64,000 bases of DNA from Hyphomicrobiales bacterium (GCA_900469445.1 UBXM01000033.1:69732-133731); one strand, 5' to 3'; positions 42,704 to 49,929 are shown, counted from the stretch's first letter. Notes: a model not told the origin generated them from the letters alone. Numbers and translations: made by a program.

Positions 42704-42718
42704 CTAACAAGGCGTTAA
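42704..42718 (+). promoter_or_regulatory. CtrA-like site upstream of the globin-coupled chemoreceptor
   Basis: CTAA-N7-TTAA, one mismatch from TTAA-N7-TTAA, 81 bases before the start codon. Confidence 0.3.
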
Positions 42719-42798
42719 ATGCTGACGCGTAACGTTTGCCGGAGAACAATGCCGCCTGCGTCCTGCCGGGCGGCTTCACGTCAGGACCGGGGGAAATA

Positions 42799-44298
42799 AT
42801 GAAAAGCCAAGATCAGAAGGCAGAACTTGCCGATCGCCTGAATTTCGTCGGCCTGGGTGATGCAGAGCGTCGTCATCTTGCAAACGTGCAGCCCATCGTA
42901 AGGGAAGCTGTCGGCCCGTCGCTCGACGCGTTTTATCAGAAGGCGAAAGCGCATCCTCACACCGCAAAGTTCTTCGCCAGCGATGCGCATGTCACTCATG
43001 CGAAGGAGCGGCAGGCTAGCCACTGGGATGTCATCTCGTCGGGCCGTTACGAGAGCGATTATGTCGATGCTGTTTCCACCATCGGCAAGACACATGCCCG
43101 CTTGGGCCTTGAGCCGCGCTGGTATATCGGCGGTTATGCTCTCATTCTCGATGGTATCATCCGCGCGGTGATCGCCAAGGAGATGAAGGGCTTCTTCATG
43201 GAGAAGAAGGCCGGTATCCTTGCCGATCACCTTTCGGCCGTCGTCAAGGCCGCGATGGTCGACATGGACTATGCCATTTCCGTCTATCTCGAAGCGCTGG
43301 AAGACGGCCGCAAGAAGATTGAGGCGGAACGTATCGCGGCCCGGCAGGAACAGGACGGTGCGCTTGAAGCCCTGGGCCAGGCGCTGAAAAGCCTTGCCGG
43401 CGGTGATCTGACGGCAGAGCTTCACCAGGAACTGGCGCCGAATTTCCATGCGCTGAAGGCGAACTACAATTCTTCGATCGCGGCACTCGATGCGGTGATG
43501 GGAGATATCGACCAGTCTGTCGGTGAGGTTCGGGCGGAGGTCGGCGACATTTCTTCGGCTGCGGATAATATGGCGAAGCGTACGGAGCAGCAGGCGGCTT
43601 CGCTCGAAGAGACTGCGGCAGCGCTTGAGCAAATTACGGCGCTTTCCGGCCAGTCGGCGCGAAGGACGCAGGAAGTGCAGATCATCATCCGCGAATCGGC
43701 GGTGGAGACGCAGAAGAATGGCGAGGTCGTCCATGAGGCGATCTCCGCCATGGACGATATTGCCGAATCGTCTCAGAAGATGACCCAGATCATCGGCGCG
43801 ATCGACGAGATCGCCTTCCAGACAAATCTGCTGGCTCTGAACGCCGGCGTGGAGGCGGCGCGTGCCGGCGAGCAGGGCAAGGGGTTTGCCGTTGTTGCCC
43901 AGGAAGTGCGCGAGCTTGCCCAGCGATCGGCTGCTTCCGCCAAGGAAATCAAGGAACTGATCGACCGTTCCGCCAGCGACGTTCAGCGCGGAGTTGGTCT
44001 GGTCAATCGAGCCGGTGAAGCGTTGACCGGCATCGGCACGCGGGTGAAGCAGATTGACGAACACATCACCTCGATCGCCAATTCGGCGCAGGAACAGGCG
44101 TCCGGTATAGACCAGATCAACGCTTCCGTGCGCAGCATGGACCAGATCACCCAGCAGAACGCGGCATTGATGGAGGAGACGAATGCTGCAGCCCAGAGCC
44201 TTGTCGGCATCAGCGGAAGTCTGGCTGCGCTGGTGGCGCGTTTCCGGACGAGCGGTTCTGCCAGCCTGTATCAGGAGCGCCCAAGGCTGCGTGCTTGA
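42799..44298 (+). CDS. Soluble globin-coupled methyl-accepting chemotaxis protein
   Basis: 499 residues from the ATG at 42799 (GGGGGAAATA before it). The N-terminal 160 residues are a sensor globin of the HemAT type, with the proximal haem ligand His at about 99 in IGKTHARLGLEPRWYIGGY. A short helical linker follows, then the MCP signalling domain with its hairpin tip near 365-395 (IDEIAFQTNLLALNAGVEAARAGEQGKGFAVVAQEVR). No membrane helix is present, so it is cytoplasmic. No CheR-docking pentapeptide is present at the end. It probably senses oxygen. Confidence 0.94.
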   Translation: MKSQDQKAELADRLNFVGLGDAERRHLANVQPIVREAVGPSLDAFYQKAKAHPHTAKFFASDAHVTHAKERQASHWDVISSGRYESDYVDAVSTIGKTHARLGLEPRWYIGGYALILDGIIRAVIAKEMKGFFMEKKAGILADHLSAVVKAAMVDMDYAISVYLEALEDGRKKIEAERIAARQEQDGALEALGQALKSLAGGDLTAELHQELAPNFHALKANYNSSIAALDAVMGDIDQSVGEVRAEVGDISSAADNMAKRTEQQAASLEETAAALEQITALSGQSARRTQEVQIIIRESAVETQKNGEVVHEAISAMDDIAESSQKMTQIIGAIDEIAFQTNLLALNAGVEAARAGEQGKGFAVVAQEVRELAQRSAASAKEIKELIDRSASDVQRGVGLVNRAGEALTGIGTRVKQIDEHITSIANSAQEQASGIDQINASVRSMDQITQQNAALMEETNAAAQSLVGISGSLAALVARFRTSGSASLYQERPRLRA

Positions 44299-44376
44299 TC
44301 GGAGGCTGGACCTGGTGGAAGGCATCCTCTAAATCCCAGCCGATAGAGGTGTGAAGATGATTGAGAGGATGCCGCT

Positions 44377-44583
44377 GTGACCGACGAAACAAGACTGGTG
44401 CAGCTGGAAGAGCTTGCGGCCCATCAGGCAAAGGTGATTGACGAGCTGTCCGATCAGCTCGCCGAGCAATGGAAGGTGGTCGAGCAGACCCGCGCCAAGC
44501 TCGACCGGCTGACGGAGCGCTTCCTGACCTTGGAAGAATCGACACGTGAGGCCGCACCTGTCACCAGACCGCCGCACTACTGA
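44377..44583 (+). CDS. slyX: SlyX family protein
   Basis: 68 residues, almost entirely one coiled coil (RLVQLEELAAHQAKVIDELSDQLAEQW) ending in the family motif PPHY. The start is GTG at 44377, preceded by TTGAGAGGATGCC. Function is unknown for the whole family. It converges on the LtrA gene with no gap. Confidence 0.9.
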   Translation: MTDETRLVQLEELAAHQAKVIDELSDQLAEQWKVVEQTRAKLDRLTERFLTLEESTREAAPVTRPPHY

Positions 44584-45765
44584 TCAGGCTGCTGCGCGCC
44601 GAAAGCGTTTCAGCGCGATGTATTCCCAAAGCGCCACGGCCAGAAGAATGGCGACGGTCAGGATCTGCAGCTGAAAGTTCTGCGCATGGGGAACAATGAA
44701 AAAACCGCCAAGGGCTGCTGCCATGCCGACGCAATGCGACCATGGCACCATGCGTGACGAGACGGTTTTCATCCACGCGGTCCCGGCCAGAAACAGGATC
44801 GGCCCGCCCAGGATCGCCAGCGCATTGTTGTAAGCACCATCTTCATGCGGGTGCGTGAGCGTGAAGTCCTCTCCGACGGCGGTCAGGATGATGCCGGCGA
44901 CGATCGGCAGATGTCCGTAGGTGAAAAGATGATCGGCAGTGGATTGCGGCTCGTTGGTGTCTTCCGCGGTATCGGCGGCGCGTTCCTGCCCATCATGGAA
45001 ATAGATCCACCACATCAGAACCGTCGTCAGAAAGGCTGCGACGAGCACGAAGAATATGATGCCGCCTTCATCGGCATGGTCCGAGGCGGTCTTTCCGGTG
45101 GTGATGATCGTTTCGCCGAGCGCGATGATGACGAACAATGCGCATCGTTCGGCAAGATGCTCGCCGTTGACGCGCAGCGTTTCGTCTTGCGAAGCGCCGA
45201 TACCCGGCGTCCAGTAGCGCACCAGCGGCGCCGCATATTCGATTGCAAGCGCCACGATCCAGAACAGGGTGCGGCTTTCCGGATCGGCAAGACCGCCGGC
45301 GATCCATAAACCGCCGGAAACGACCAGCCACAGCGTGATCCGTACGAAAGTCATGAACGAGGCGGCGTCGATGCCGCGGAATGCGTAGAGTGCGAAAAGC
45401 GAGCGGCTGAGCTGCATCGCCGCATAGGCCAGTGCGAAAACCAGCCCGGCCTCGTCGAAAGCCTTCGGAAGAGCGATCGCCAGCACGATCCCGAGAAACA
45501 TCAGCCCGAACAGCAGCAGCCTTACGGCCACGACCTCGGCGTCGAGCAGATTTGTGACCCAGGTCGTGTGGATCCAGACCCACCAGAGCGCGAAGATGAA
45601 GATCAGCGCATCGAACGCAATGCCGAAGGAAAAGTCGGATACCAGCGTTTGCGAAAGCTGGATCAGTGCAAAGACGAAGACGAGATCGAAGAAAAGCTCG
45701 GGAAAGCTTGCCTTGGTCGATTCGTGATCTTCCTTGCGTAGCCAGTGATGTTTGCCTTCAGCCAT
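44584..45765 (-). CDS. Low temperature requirement protein A (LtrA) family membrane protein
   Basis: 393 residues from the ATG at 45765 (AAGGATGGA upstream); an ATG nine codons earlier is possible. It has the typical start HHWLRKEDHESTKASFPELFFDLVFVFALIQL and about 10-11 membrane helices. The conserved ERCALFVIIALGETI is near residue 200. LtrA was named from growth at low temperature in Listeria, and its biochemical role is unknown. The cold-shock gene cspA lies 500 bases upstream on the same strand, but a terminator lies between. Confidence 0.88.
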   Translation of the reverse strand: MAEGKHHWLRKEDHESTKASFPELFFDLVFVFALIQLSQTLVSDFSFGIAFDALIFIFALWWVWIHTTWVTNLLDAEVVAVRLLLFGLMFLGIVLAIALPKAFDEAGLVFALAYAAMQLSRSLFALYAFRGIDAASFMTFVRITLWLVVSGGLWIAGGLADPESRTLFWIVALAIEYAAPLVRYWTPGIGASQDETLRVNGEHLAERCALFVIIALGETIITTGKTASDHADEGGIIFFVLVAAFLTTVLMWWIYFHDGQERAADTAEDTNEPQSTADHLFTYGHLPIVAGIILTAVGEDFTLTHPHEDGAYNNALAILGGPILFLAGTAWMKTVSSRMVPWSHCVGMAAALGGFFIVPHAQNFQLQILTVAILLAVALWEYIALKRFRRAAA

Positions 45766-45889
45766 ATCCGTTTTTCCATCCTTCGCCTGCATCCGGCAAA
45801 CCGGAGGAGGGATTTAGGGGCGGTCATGGGGAAAAGGAGAGGATAGACGGGAAATTTTGCGCTAGGCCGAGCCAGGTGCTAGAAAACAA

Positions 45890-45913
45890 AAAGGCCGGGC
45901 AAGCCCGACCTTT
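45890..45913 (-). terminator. Terminator after a possible 31-codon gene
   Basis: AAAGGTCGGGC / GCCCGGCCTTT with a two-base centre. On the minus strand it is followed by TTTTTGTTTTC. It ends a minus-strand transcript that starts between here and cspA. Confidence 0.8.
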
Positions 45914-45922
45914 CCAATCCGT

Positions 45923-46018
45923 TCATTGTGCCAGTACATCCGTGGTCACTTCAAACGGGACAAGCATTCCGGCGCGGTTGCGTTCTGGATCGATGTGATC
46001 CGCGCAACTCTGTGGCAT
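45923..46018 (-). CDS. Possible 31-residue protein, unknown
   Basis: An ATG at 46018 opens 31 codons that end 9 bases before a strong minus-strand terminator. GAGAG lies upstream. Third positions are mostly G or C, as in neighbouring genes. The peptide starts MPQSCADHIDPERNRAG and ends FEVTTDVLAQ. I do not recognise it. An in-frame stop directly precedes the ATG, so it is not the tail of a longer gene. It could also be part of a non-coding RNA. Confidence 0.35.
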   Translation of the reverse strand: MPQSCADHIDPERNRAGMLVPFEVTTDVLAQ

Positions 46019-46037
46019 TCATCATCTCTCAAGCAGG

Positions 46038-46052
46038 TTAACGGACGGTTAA
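46038..46052 (-). promoter_or_regulatory. CtrA-type binding site
   Basis: Exact TTAA-N7-TTAAC on the minus strand (TTAACCGTCCGTTAACC), 20 bases before the possible 31-codon gene. CtrA is the alphaproteobacterial cell-cycle regulator. Confidence 0.5.
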
Positions 46053-46236
46053 ACGAACCTGTTGCCCGCATCGAAATGGCACGGTTTCCCGTATTCGCCT
46101 CTACGATCGCCAATTGGCTTGATGACCTGTGACGACGTGCGCCGGAAATGCTGTTGAACTTTAGATGGTATGGCGTTCGGGTCATTTCAAGACCGTCGCC
46201 GGGGACCGATAAGTGACGGTCATCTGGGTGCTCGCG

Positions 46237-46258
46237 GCGACCGGGGCCGCCGCGAGCT
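46237..46258 (-). terminator. GC-rich hairpin after cspA
   Basis: TCGCGGCG / CGCCGCGA arms, eight bases past the cspA stop. There is no T-run, so it may stabilise the mRNA end or end transcription weakly. Confidence 0.5.
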
Positions 46259-46265
46259 GAATATA

Positions 46266-46475
46266 TTAGGCAGCCTGCAGCTGGTCAGCTGCAACCTTGC
46301 CGGAACGGCGATCCGTTACCAGCTCGAAGGAGAGCTTCTGGCCGTCCTGAAGCTGGCCGAGGCCTGCACGCTCAACAGCGGAGATGTGAACGAAAACGTC
46401 CGCACCGCCATCGTCAGGAGAAATGAAGCCGTAACCCTTGGTCGCATTGAACCACTTAACTGTACCCGTCGCCAT
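46266..46475 (-). CDS. cspA: Cold-shock protein (CspA family)
   Basis: 69-residue single-stranded nucleic acid chaperone. RNP1 KGYGFI and RNP2 VFVHI are both present, with the usual start GTVKWFNATKGYGFI. The ATG at 46475 is the family position; upstream in-frame codons are leader. A leader of 100 bases or more is likely, as for cold-shock genes. Confidence 0.95.
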   Translation of the reverse strand: MATGTVKWFNATKGYGFISPDDGGADVFVHISAVERAGLGQLQDGQKLSFELVTDRRSGKVAADQLQAA

Positions 46476-46799
46476 ATCGATGCCTTTCTTTGCAATGACC
46501 GACAGCTCCTCCCGGAAATCCGGAAGGAACAGATTGAACTTCGAACTTTGCAGAGTAGAACGTCGCAAGCGTGGCGGTAGCCCGGTGCTGGCCATCAGAC
46601 AAATTTCGATCCTACGCACTTAGGGCCTGCTCCAATGTTCGTCAAGATTGCTGCGACGCTTCGGGTGAGTGTCCGTCGAGCTATGCAATCTTAGGAGGTG
46701 GCCTCAAAAATGACATGCATATCAATGGTTTAGATTGATGTTGCCGGGATGTTGAGCGCCCAGTCAGGCTGTCATTTGCTAAGAGCAAGGTATTAAAAT
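46476..46799. other. cspA leader and gap to the second small RNA
   Basis: Contains the presumed long untranslated leader of cspA. No other gene is seen; the sRNA terminator T-run begins at the right edge. Confidence 0.5.
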
Positions 46800-46918
46800 G
46801 AAGAAAGCCCGGCGCGGGAGGAGGTGCGCCGGGCTTCCAAAACTGACCAACAACTGGGAGGAGGAGGTGTTGCTGGTCCCATCGAGGACGCTGGGAGGAG
46901 GAATGCATCCGTCGATGA
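46800..46918 (-). ncRNA. Second three-hairpin sRNA with CCUCCUCCC loops
   Basis: Reading the minus strand, three stem-loops follow each other. The first has an imperfect stem with TCATCGA...TCGAT ends, loop CCTCCTCCC at 46901-46893. The second pairs ACCAGCAAC with GTTGTTGGT (one mismatch), loop with CCTCCTCCTCCC. The third pairs AAGCCCGGCGC with GCGCCGGGCTT, loop CCTCCTCCC, then TTCTTCATTTT as the terminator. Order, spacing and loops match the RNA at 10984-11108 while stems differ in sequence, so the structure rather than the stem text is conserved. Confidence 0.83.
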
Positions 46919-46922
46919 TTTG

Positions 46923-46951
46923 AATATACAGGAGGCGAGCTTAAAAAACAG
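46923..46951 (-). promoter_or_regulatory. Promoter of the second three-hairpin RNA
   Basis: -10 TATATT (46928-46923) with GGCTGTTT in the -35 region; the GGCT is at the same offset from the shared upstream element as in the first RNA. The -35 is far from consensus, which would fit a need for an activator. Confidence 0.45.
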
Positions 46952-46960
46952 CCATGATTT

Positions 46961-46978
46961 CGCAGCGCAGTAATGCAT
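46961..46978 (-). promoter_or_regulatory. Upstream element shared with the first CCUCCUCCC RNA
   Basis: Minus-strand ATGCATTACTGCGCTGCG, 15 of 18 identical to the element at 10922-10939, with the -10 box starting 33 bases downstream in both. Confidence 0.6.
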
Positions 46979-47036
46979 GTTGCGCATAGCTGCTATCGGG
47001 CTTGCCTATAAACGGCTGATGCGCAATGTTCGTGAA

Positions 47037-47525
47037 ATGAGCCTCATTTCCGTCAAAGCCTTTTTCGCCGACCATGCCCCGGACATCACAGTCATCGTCA
47101 CCGAGGCTAGTTCCGCGACGGTGCCCTTGGCTGCTGCCGCGCATGGGGTGGAGCCCGACCAGATCGCCAAAAGCATATGCCTGCGCGCCGGCGACGAAAC
47201 AATGATCGTCGTCATGGCCGGTACCGCGCGCCTCGACAACAAGAAGTTCCGCTCCCGATTTGGTGCCAAGCCGCGCATGCTCGGCGGGGAGGACGTTGTC
47301 GAGATGACAGGCCATCCGGTCGGCGGTGTCTGCCCGTTCGGGTTGGCTTCTCCTTTGCCCGTCTATTGCGACGTCTCGCTCCAGCGCTTCGATGAAGTCG
47401 TCCCGGCTGCCGGTGATATCAATGCCGCCGTTCGAATCAGCCCGTCTCGCATGGCGGATTTGACGGGCGGCGTCTGGATCGACGTCGCCCAGGATATCGC
47501 CGTCGCGGAGACGGCTCAGTCGTAA
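47037..47525 (+). CDS. YbaK/ProX-type aminoacyl-tRNA deacylase
   Basis: 162 residues from the ATG at 47037, chosen to match the family start; ribosome sites at this and the upstream ATGs are weak. Family signatures are ICLRAGDETMIVVMAGTARLDNKKFR and the GHPVGGVCPFGL motif near 101 containing the editing-site region. It hydrolyses mischarged tRNAs (Cys or Ala on tRNA-Pro in relatives). It stands alone. Confidence 0.88.
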   Translation: MSLISVKAFFADHAPDITVIVTEASSATVPLAAAAHGVEPDQIAKSICLRAGDETMIVVMAGTARLDNKKFRSRFGAKPRMLGGEDVVEMTGHPVGGVCPFGLASPLPVYCDVSLQRFDEVVPAAGDINAAVRISPSRMADLTGGVWIDVAQDIAVAETAQS

Positions 47526-47531
47526 AGAGAA

Positions 47532-47900
47532 CTAGAAGCGGTCACCGAGATAACGCTGGTACCATGCCTGCTTGCTTTCGGCGGTTGCTGTGGCGACGGC
47601 ATATCCGATCGCAAAGCCAACTGCGCCGATCAGCGTGAACAGGGTGGTTGTCGCTGCGGGATGCTCCCTGATCGTGCCGGCGACCGAATTTGCTTCCGAT
47701 GAGACGTAGTTCGCCGCACTGCTGGCTCGATCTGCAACCCGCTCGTAAACTTCGCCGGTCTTTTCCGACATCATGGCGCTCAGCCTGGAAATTTCAGCGC
47801 GCAGGCCCTGAATTTCGTTGGCGATCGCGCTGTCACTCGGTTGATGGTCGAAGGAAGCAACTGCGTTGCCTGGGGTGAAGCTCTTCACTGATTCTGCCAT
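47532..47900 (-). CDS. DUF883/ElaB-like small membrane-anchored protein
   Basis: 122 residues from the ATG at 47900 (GGAGG five bases before). A helical, charged N-terminal part (IANEIQGLRAEISRLSAMMSEKTGEVYERV) is followed by a Gly-rich C-terminal membrane helix (HPAATTTLFTLIGAVGFAIGY). E. coli ElaB/YqjD proteins of this plan bind stationary-phase ribosomes to the membrane. An RpoE2-type promoter precedes it. Its tail resembles that of the 79-residue protein at 48781-49020. Confidence 0.7.
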   Translation of the reverse strand: MAESVKSFTPGNAVASFDHQPSDSAIANEIQGLRAEISRLSAMMSEKTGEVYERVADRASSAANYVSSEANSVAGTIREHPAATTTLFTLIGAVGFAIGYAVATATAESKQAWYQRYLGDRF

Positions 47901-47935
47901 GCCGGCCTCCATCATGTTGCTCTTGGAGACCGGTC

Positions 47936-47961
47936 AACTTTCGAGCCGGCGATTAGGTTCC
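47936..47961 (-). promoter_or_regulatory. RpoE2/EcfG-type general stress promoter
   Basis: Minus-strand GGAAC-N19-TT, 36 bases before the start codon of the DUF883-like gene, fitting the S. meliloti RpoE2 pattern GGAAC-N18/19-TT. Confidence 0.7.
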
Positions 47962-48003
47962 CCTGCTGATCAAAGATGTCGGCGCAAGATCAGATAAGGC
48001 GCG

Positions 48004-48216
48004 TCAGCGCGTCTGCACCAGGGCGCCGGCCAGCGCTGCCAGCTGTTCCTTGTCGGCGGAACCTTTTTGCAGGGAATTGACCAGAATGAGAGCGAGCGCC
48101 TCGCCATCGGCACTTGTCTTGTCGATACCATGCTCGGCGCATGTGCCGTCGAAGACTTCCTGAAGAAGCAGGAGTTGTTCCGGATTGACTGGATTGCGGA
48201 TCAACTGTGTCGGCAT
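48004..48216 (-). CDS. Small conserved-looking protein, unknown
   Basis: 70 residues from the ATG at 48216 with GTGAGGG seven bases before. A soluble, helical, Leu-rich protein (PEQLLLLQEVFDGTCAEHGI, EALALILVNSLQKG). No family is recognised and no membrane segment is present. No RpoE2 promoter is seen, unlike its neighbours. Confidence 0.6.
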   Translation of the reverse strand: MPTQLIRNPVNPEQLLLLQEVFDGTCAEHGIDKTSADGEALALILVNSLQKGSADKEQLAALAGALVQTR

Positions 48217-48294
48217 CAAACCCTCACGTCACGTTTAAGACCCAAGGGCAGACGGTATTCTCCGACGTTACCCGGGCAGGCACAAAAGCACAAA

Positions 48295-48316
48295 GCCTGC
48301 GCAATGCTCCGCAGGC
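48295..48316 (-). terminator. Hairpin in the gap 48217-48510
   Basis: GCCTGCG / CGCAGGC with an eight-base loop, followed on the minus strand by TTTGTGCTTTTG. No upstream gene on this strand accounts for it except the proline-rich gene at 48511, so it may end that transcript or a small RNA. Confidence 0.5.
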
Positions 48317-48510
48317 CCGTATGTTGAAATGTCCTTACCCGAGCAGCAATCTGGAATCGGGTTAACGAAATGGCAACAACAAGTTAGCGCGGGTACAATT
48401 TGGGGGTTAAAAAATATGATCAGGTTTCTATCGCGATATATGATCGTGTTTGGGATGGGGCAATATCGCCCCACCTCTCTTTAATCACTTCAAGGCGCCC
48501 GGAGAATTTC

Positions 48511-48708
48511 TCACGCCATGCCTGCCGGGTCGCCGGTCGGTAGAAGCGCCGGATCAAGCGTAGGATCCTGCGGGTTTTTGCTGTCGCCCTTGTCCTGTAC
48601 GGGCGTCAAGGGCGGCTTTTCCTGAGTTCTATCCGGCACTCCGCCGGTTGGCATAGGCCCGCGCGGCGTATCGGATGTCGGAGTCGGGATCGGATCTCTG
48701 TTCGGCAT
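48511..48708 (-). CDS. Small Pro-rich disordered protein, unknown
   Basis: 65 residues from the ATG at 48708 (AAAGGAGG before it). Almost entirely Pro, Asp, Thr and Gly, so probably disordered. No family is recognised. A consensus general stress promoter lies directly upstream, suggesting induction in stationary phase or under stress. Confidence 0.62.
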   Translation of the reverse strand: MPNRDPIPTPTSDTPRGPMPTGGVPDRTQEKPPLTPVQDKGDSKNPQDPTLDPALLPTGDPAGMA

Positions 48709-48739
48709 CTTGGCCTCCTTTCGGGGTTGCTGAAGACCC

Positions 48740-48764
48740 AACGGAGACGGGCTGGCTAGGTTCC
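48740..48764 (-). promoter_or_regulatory. RpoE2/EcfG-type general stress promoter
   Basis: Minus-strand GGAAC-N18-TT, 31 bases before the start of the Pro-rich protein gene. Confidence 0.75.
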
Positions 48765-48780
48765 ACGTTCCTTATTGCGT

Positions 48781-49020
48781 TTAAAGGAGTCGTCGCGCTC
48801 GCGTCGCCGATGCCGTGCCAAGCAGATATCCGACCGCCACGCCCAAAAGTCCGAAGGTCAAGACTGCAGAGCCTGTGACGGTTGGGTGATCGACCGCATG
48901 CGCCGCCACCATGCCGGCCTCGTCCTTCGCCTTGGCGATGGCAGTTTTCGCTTTGGTCGATACTCGCGCATTTTCTTCGATATCGCCGGTAAAGCCCGCA
49001 TTCAGTGATTTTCTGGCCAT
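48781..49020 (-). CDS. Small DUF883-like membrane protein
   Basis: 79 residues from the ATG at 49020 (GAGGAGAACGAC before it). The N-terminal helical charged part is followed by a C-terminal Gly-zipper helix (HPTVTGSAVLTFGLLGVAVGYLLG) and an Arg-rich end. The tail parallels that of the 122-residue protein at 47532-47900. A consensus RpoE2-type promoter precedes it. Confidence 0.7.
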   Translation of the reverse strand: MARKSLNAGFTGDIEENARVSTKAKTAIAKAKDEAGMVAAHAVDHPTVTGSAVLTFGLLGVAVGYLLGTASATRARRLL

Positions 49021-49046
49021 GTCGTTCTCCTCTATGGAGAAGAGAC

Positions 49047-49071
49047 AATCCGGCCGGCCGGAAGAGGTTCC
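49047..49071 (-). promoter_or_regulatory. RpoE2/EcfG-type general stress promoter
   Basis: Minus-strand GGAAC-N18-TT, 26 bases before the start of the 79-residue protein gene. Confidence 0.75.
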
Positions 49072-49128
49072 TCCGAGCTCGGGCATGCTCCGCGCCGGAT
49101 CACTGCCCGGCGCGGAGCAGCATTCGAT

Positions 49129-49338
49129 TTAGGGTGTGGCTGTCTGATTGTCAGTTGCGGGGCCGCTTGGTTGCCCCGTCTGTTTCAACTCCTCCTGGGC
49201 AGGAGTTGTCGCAATGCTTGCGGTGGTGAATTCCTTGTCCACCTCATTGGAAGCCGTCACCTTGTGGCCGGCGCAATCCGCAAACGCTGCGGATGACGTG
49301 AGGCCGATGACGGCGGCGGCGACGAGAAATGTCTTCAT
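49129..49338 (-). CDS. Small exported protein, unknown
   Basis: 69 residues with a clear signal peptide (about 1-20, ending AAFA) and a mature part of about 49 residues that is Thr/Gln/Ala-rich with one Cys just after cleavage. AAGGAG precedes the ATG. It is probably periplasmic. No family is recognised. Confidence 0.68.
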   Translation of the reverse strand: MKTFLVAAAVIGLTSSAAFADCAGHKVTASNEVDKEFTTASIATTPAQEELKQTGQPSGPATDNQTATP

Positions 49339-49454
49339 GTCCATTCTCCTTATCGCGTGTTGCGCCAGGGAGGATAACAAACCACGCGCACCTTCCCAAA
49401 TCACGAATACGCGTGAAGATTGTGCGTTGACCGAACGCGCGGACGAGCTGATCC

Positions 49455-49637
49455 TCACATCAGCTTCTGCAGGACGTCGCGACCAACGAATATATCCGTC
49501 TTGCCGGCTTCGTGCTCCGGATGGCTGAACTCGAACACGAGTTTTTCGGACATCTCCAGGGCTTGCTTGAGATTGACCAGGCCGACCGGTACGCGCTGGT
49601 CGCCCTTCAGTACGACCGCTTCGAAGATCTTGTTCAT
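49455..49637 (-). CDS. Small conserved-looking protein, unknown
   Basis: 60 residues with a strong GAGGAGGG ribosome site. A compact alpha/beta-like protein (KIFEAVVLKGDQRVPVGLVNLKQALEM) without membrane segments. No family is recognised. It ends the cluster of tiny genes before the PBP gene. Confidence 0.6.
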   Translation of the reverse strand: MNKIFEAVVLKGDQRVPVGLVNLKQALEMSEKLVFEFSHPEHEAGKTDIFVGRDVLQKLM

Positions 49638-49929
49638 GGCTCCCTCCTCGAGCGCTGAACGCGACAGCAGGAGATGCCTCCCTTGTGTCTGCCGAACGCA
49701 TAACTTTAGAGATGTCTGATATTAGCAAATCTGCAATTCGCTGGAAAGCCATGCTTTTCAGGGCAAAGAGCCACATCTCGAAACAATTGCCTGAAGATCT
49801 ACCGGTCTTCTTCACGTTCTGTTTGCCTTTTACCCCTCCTTAAATCGCCGCATTTAGAGTCCAGCGGAAACCTGATGGCAAAAGGCCTGCTGTTTTTTGC
49901 AGGCACAGGACAGGAGACAGCCGGCTCGC

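Noticed and set aside
45946..46185. 79-codon minus-strand frame in the cspA-LtrA gap
   Set aside because: Competes with the better-signalled 31-codon unit, has no ribosome site and covers the CtrA-type site.
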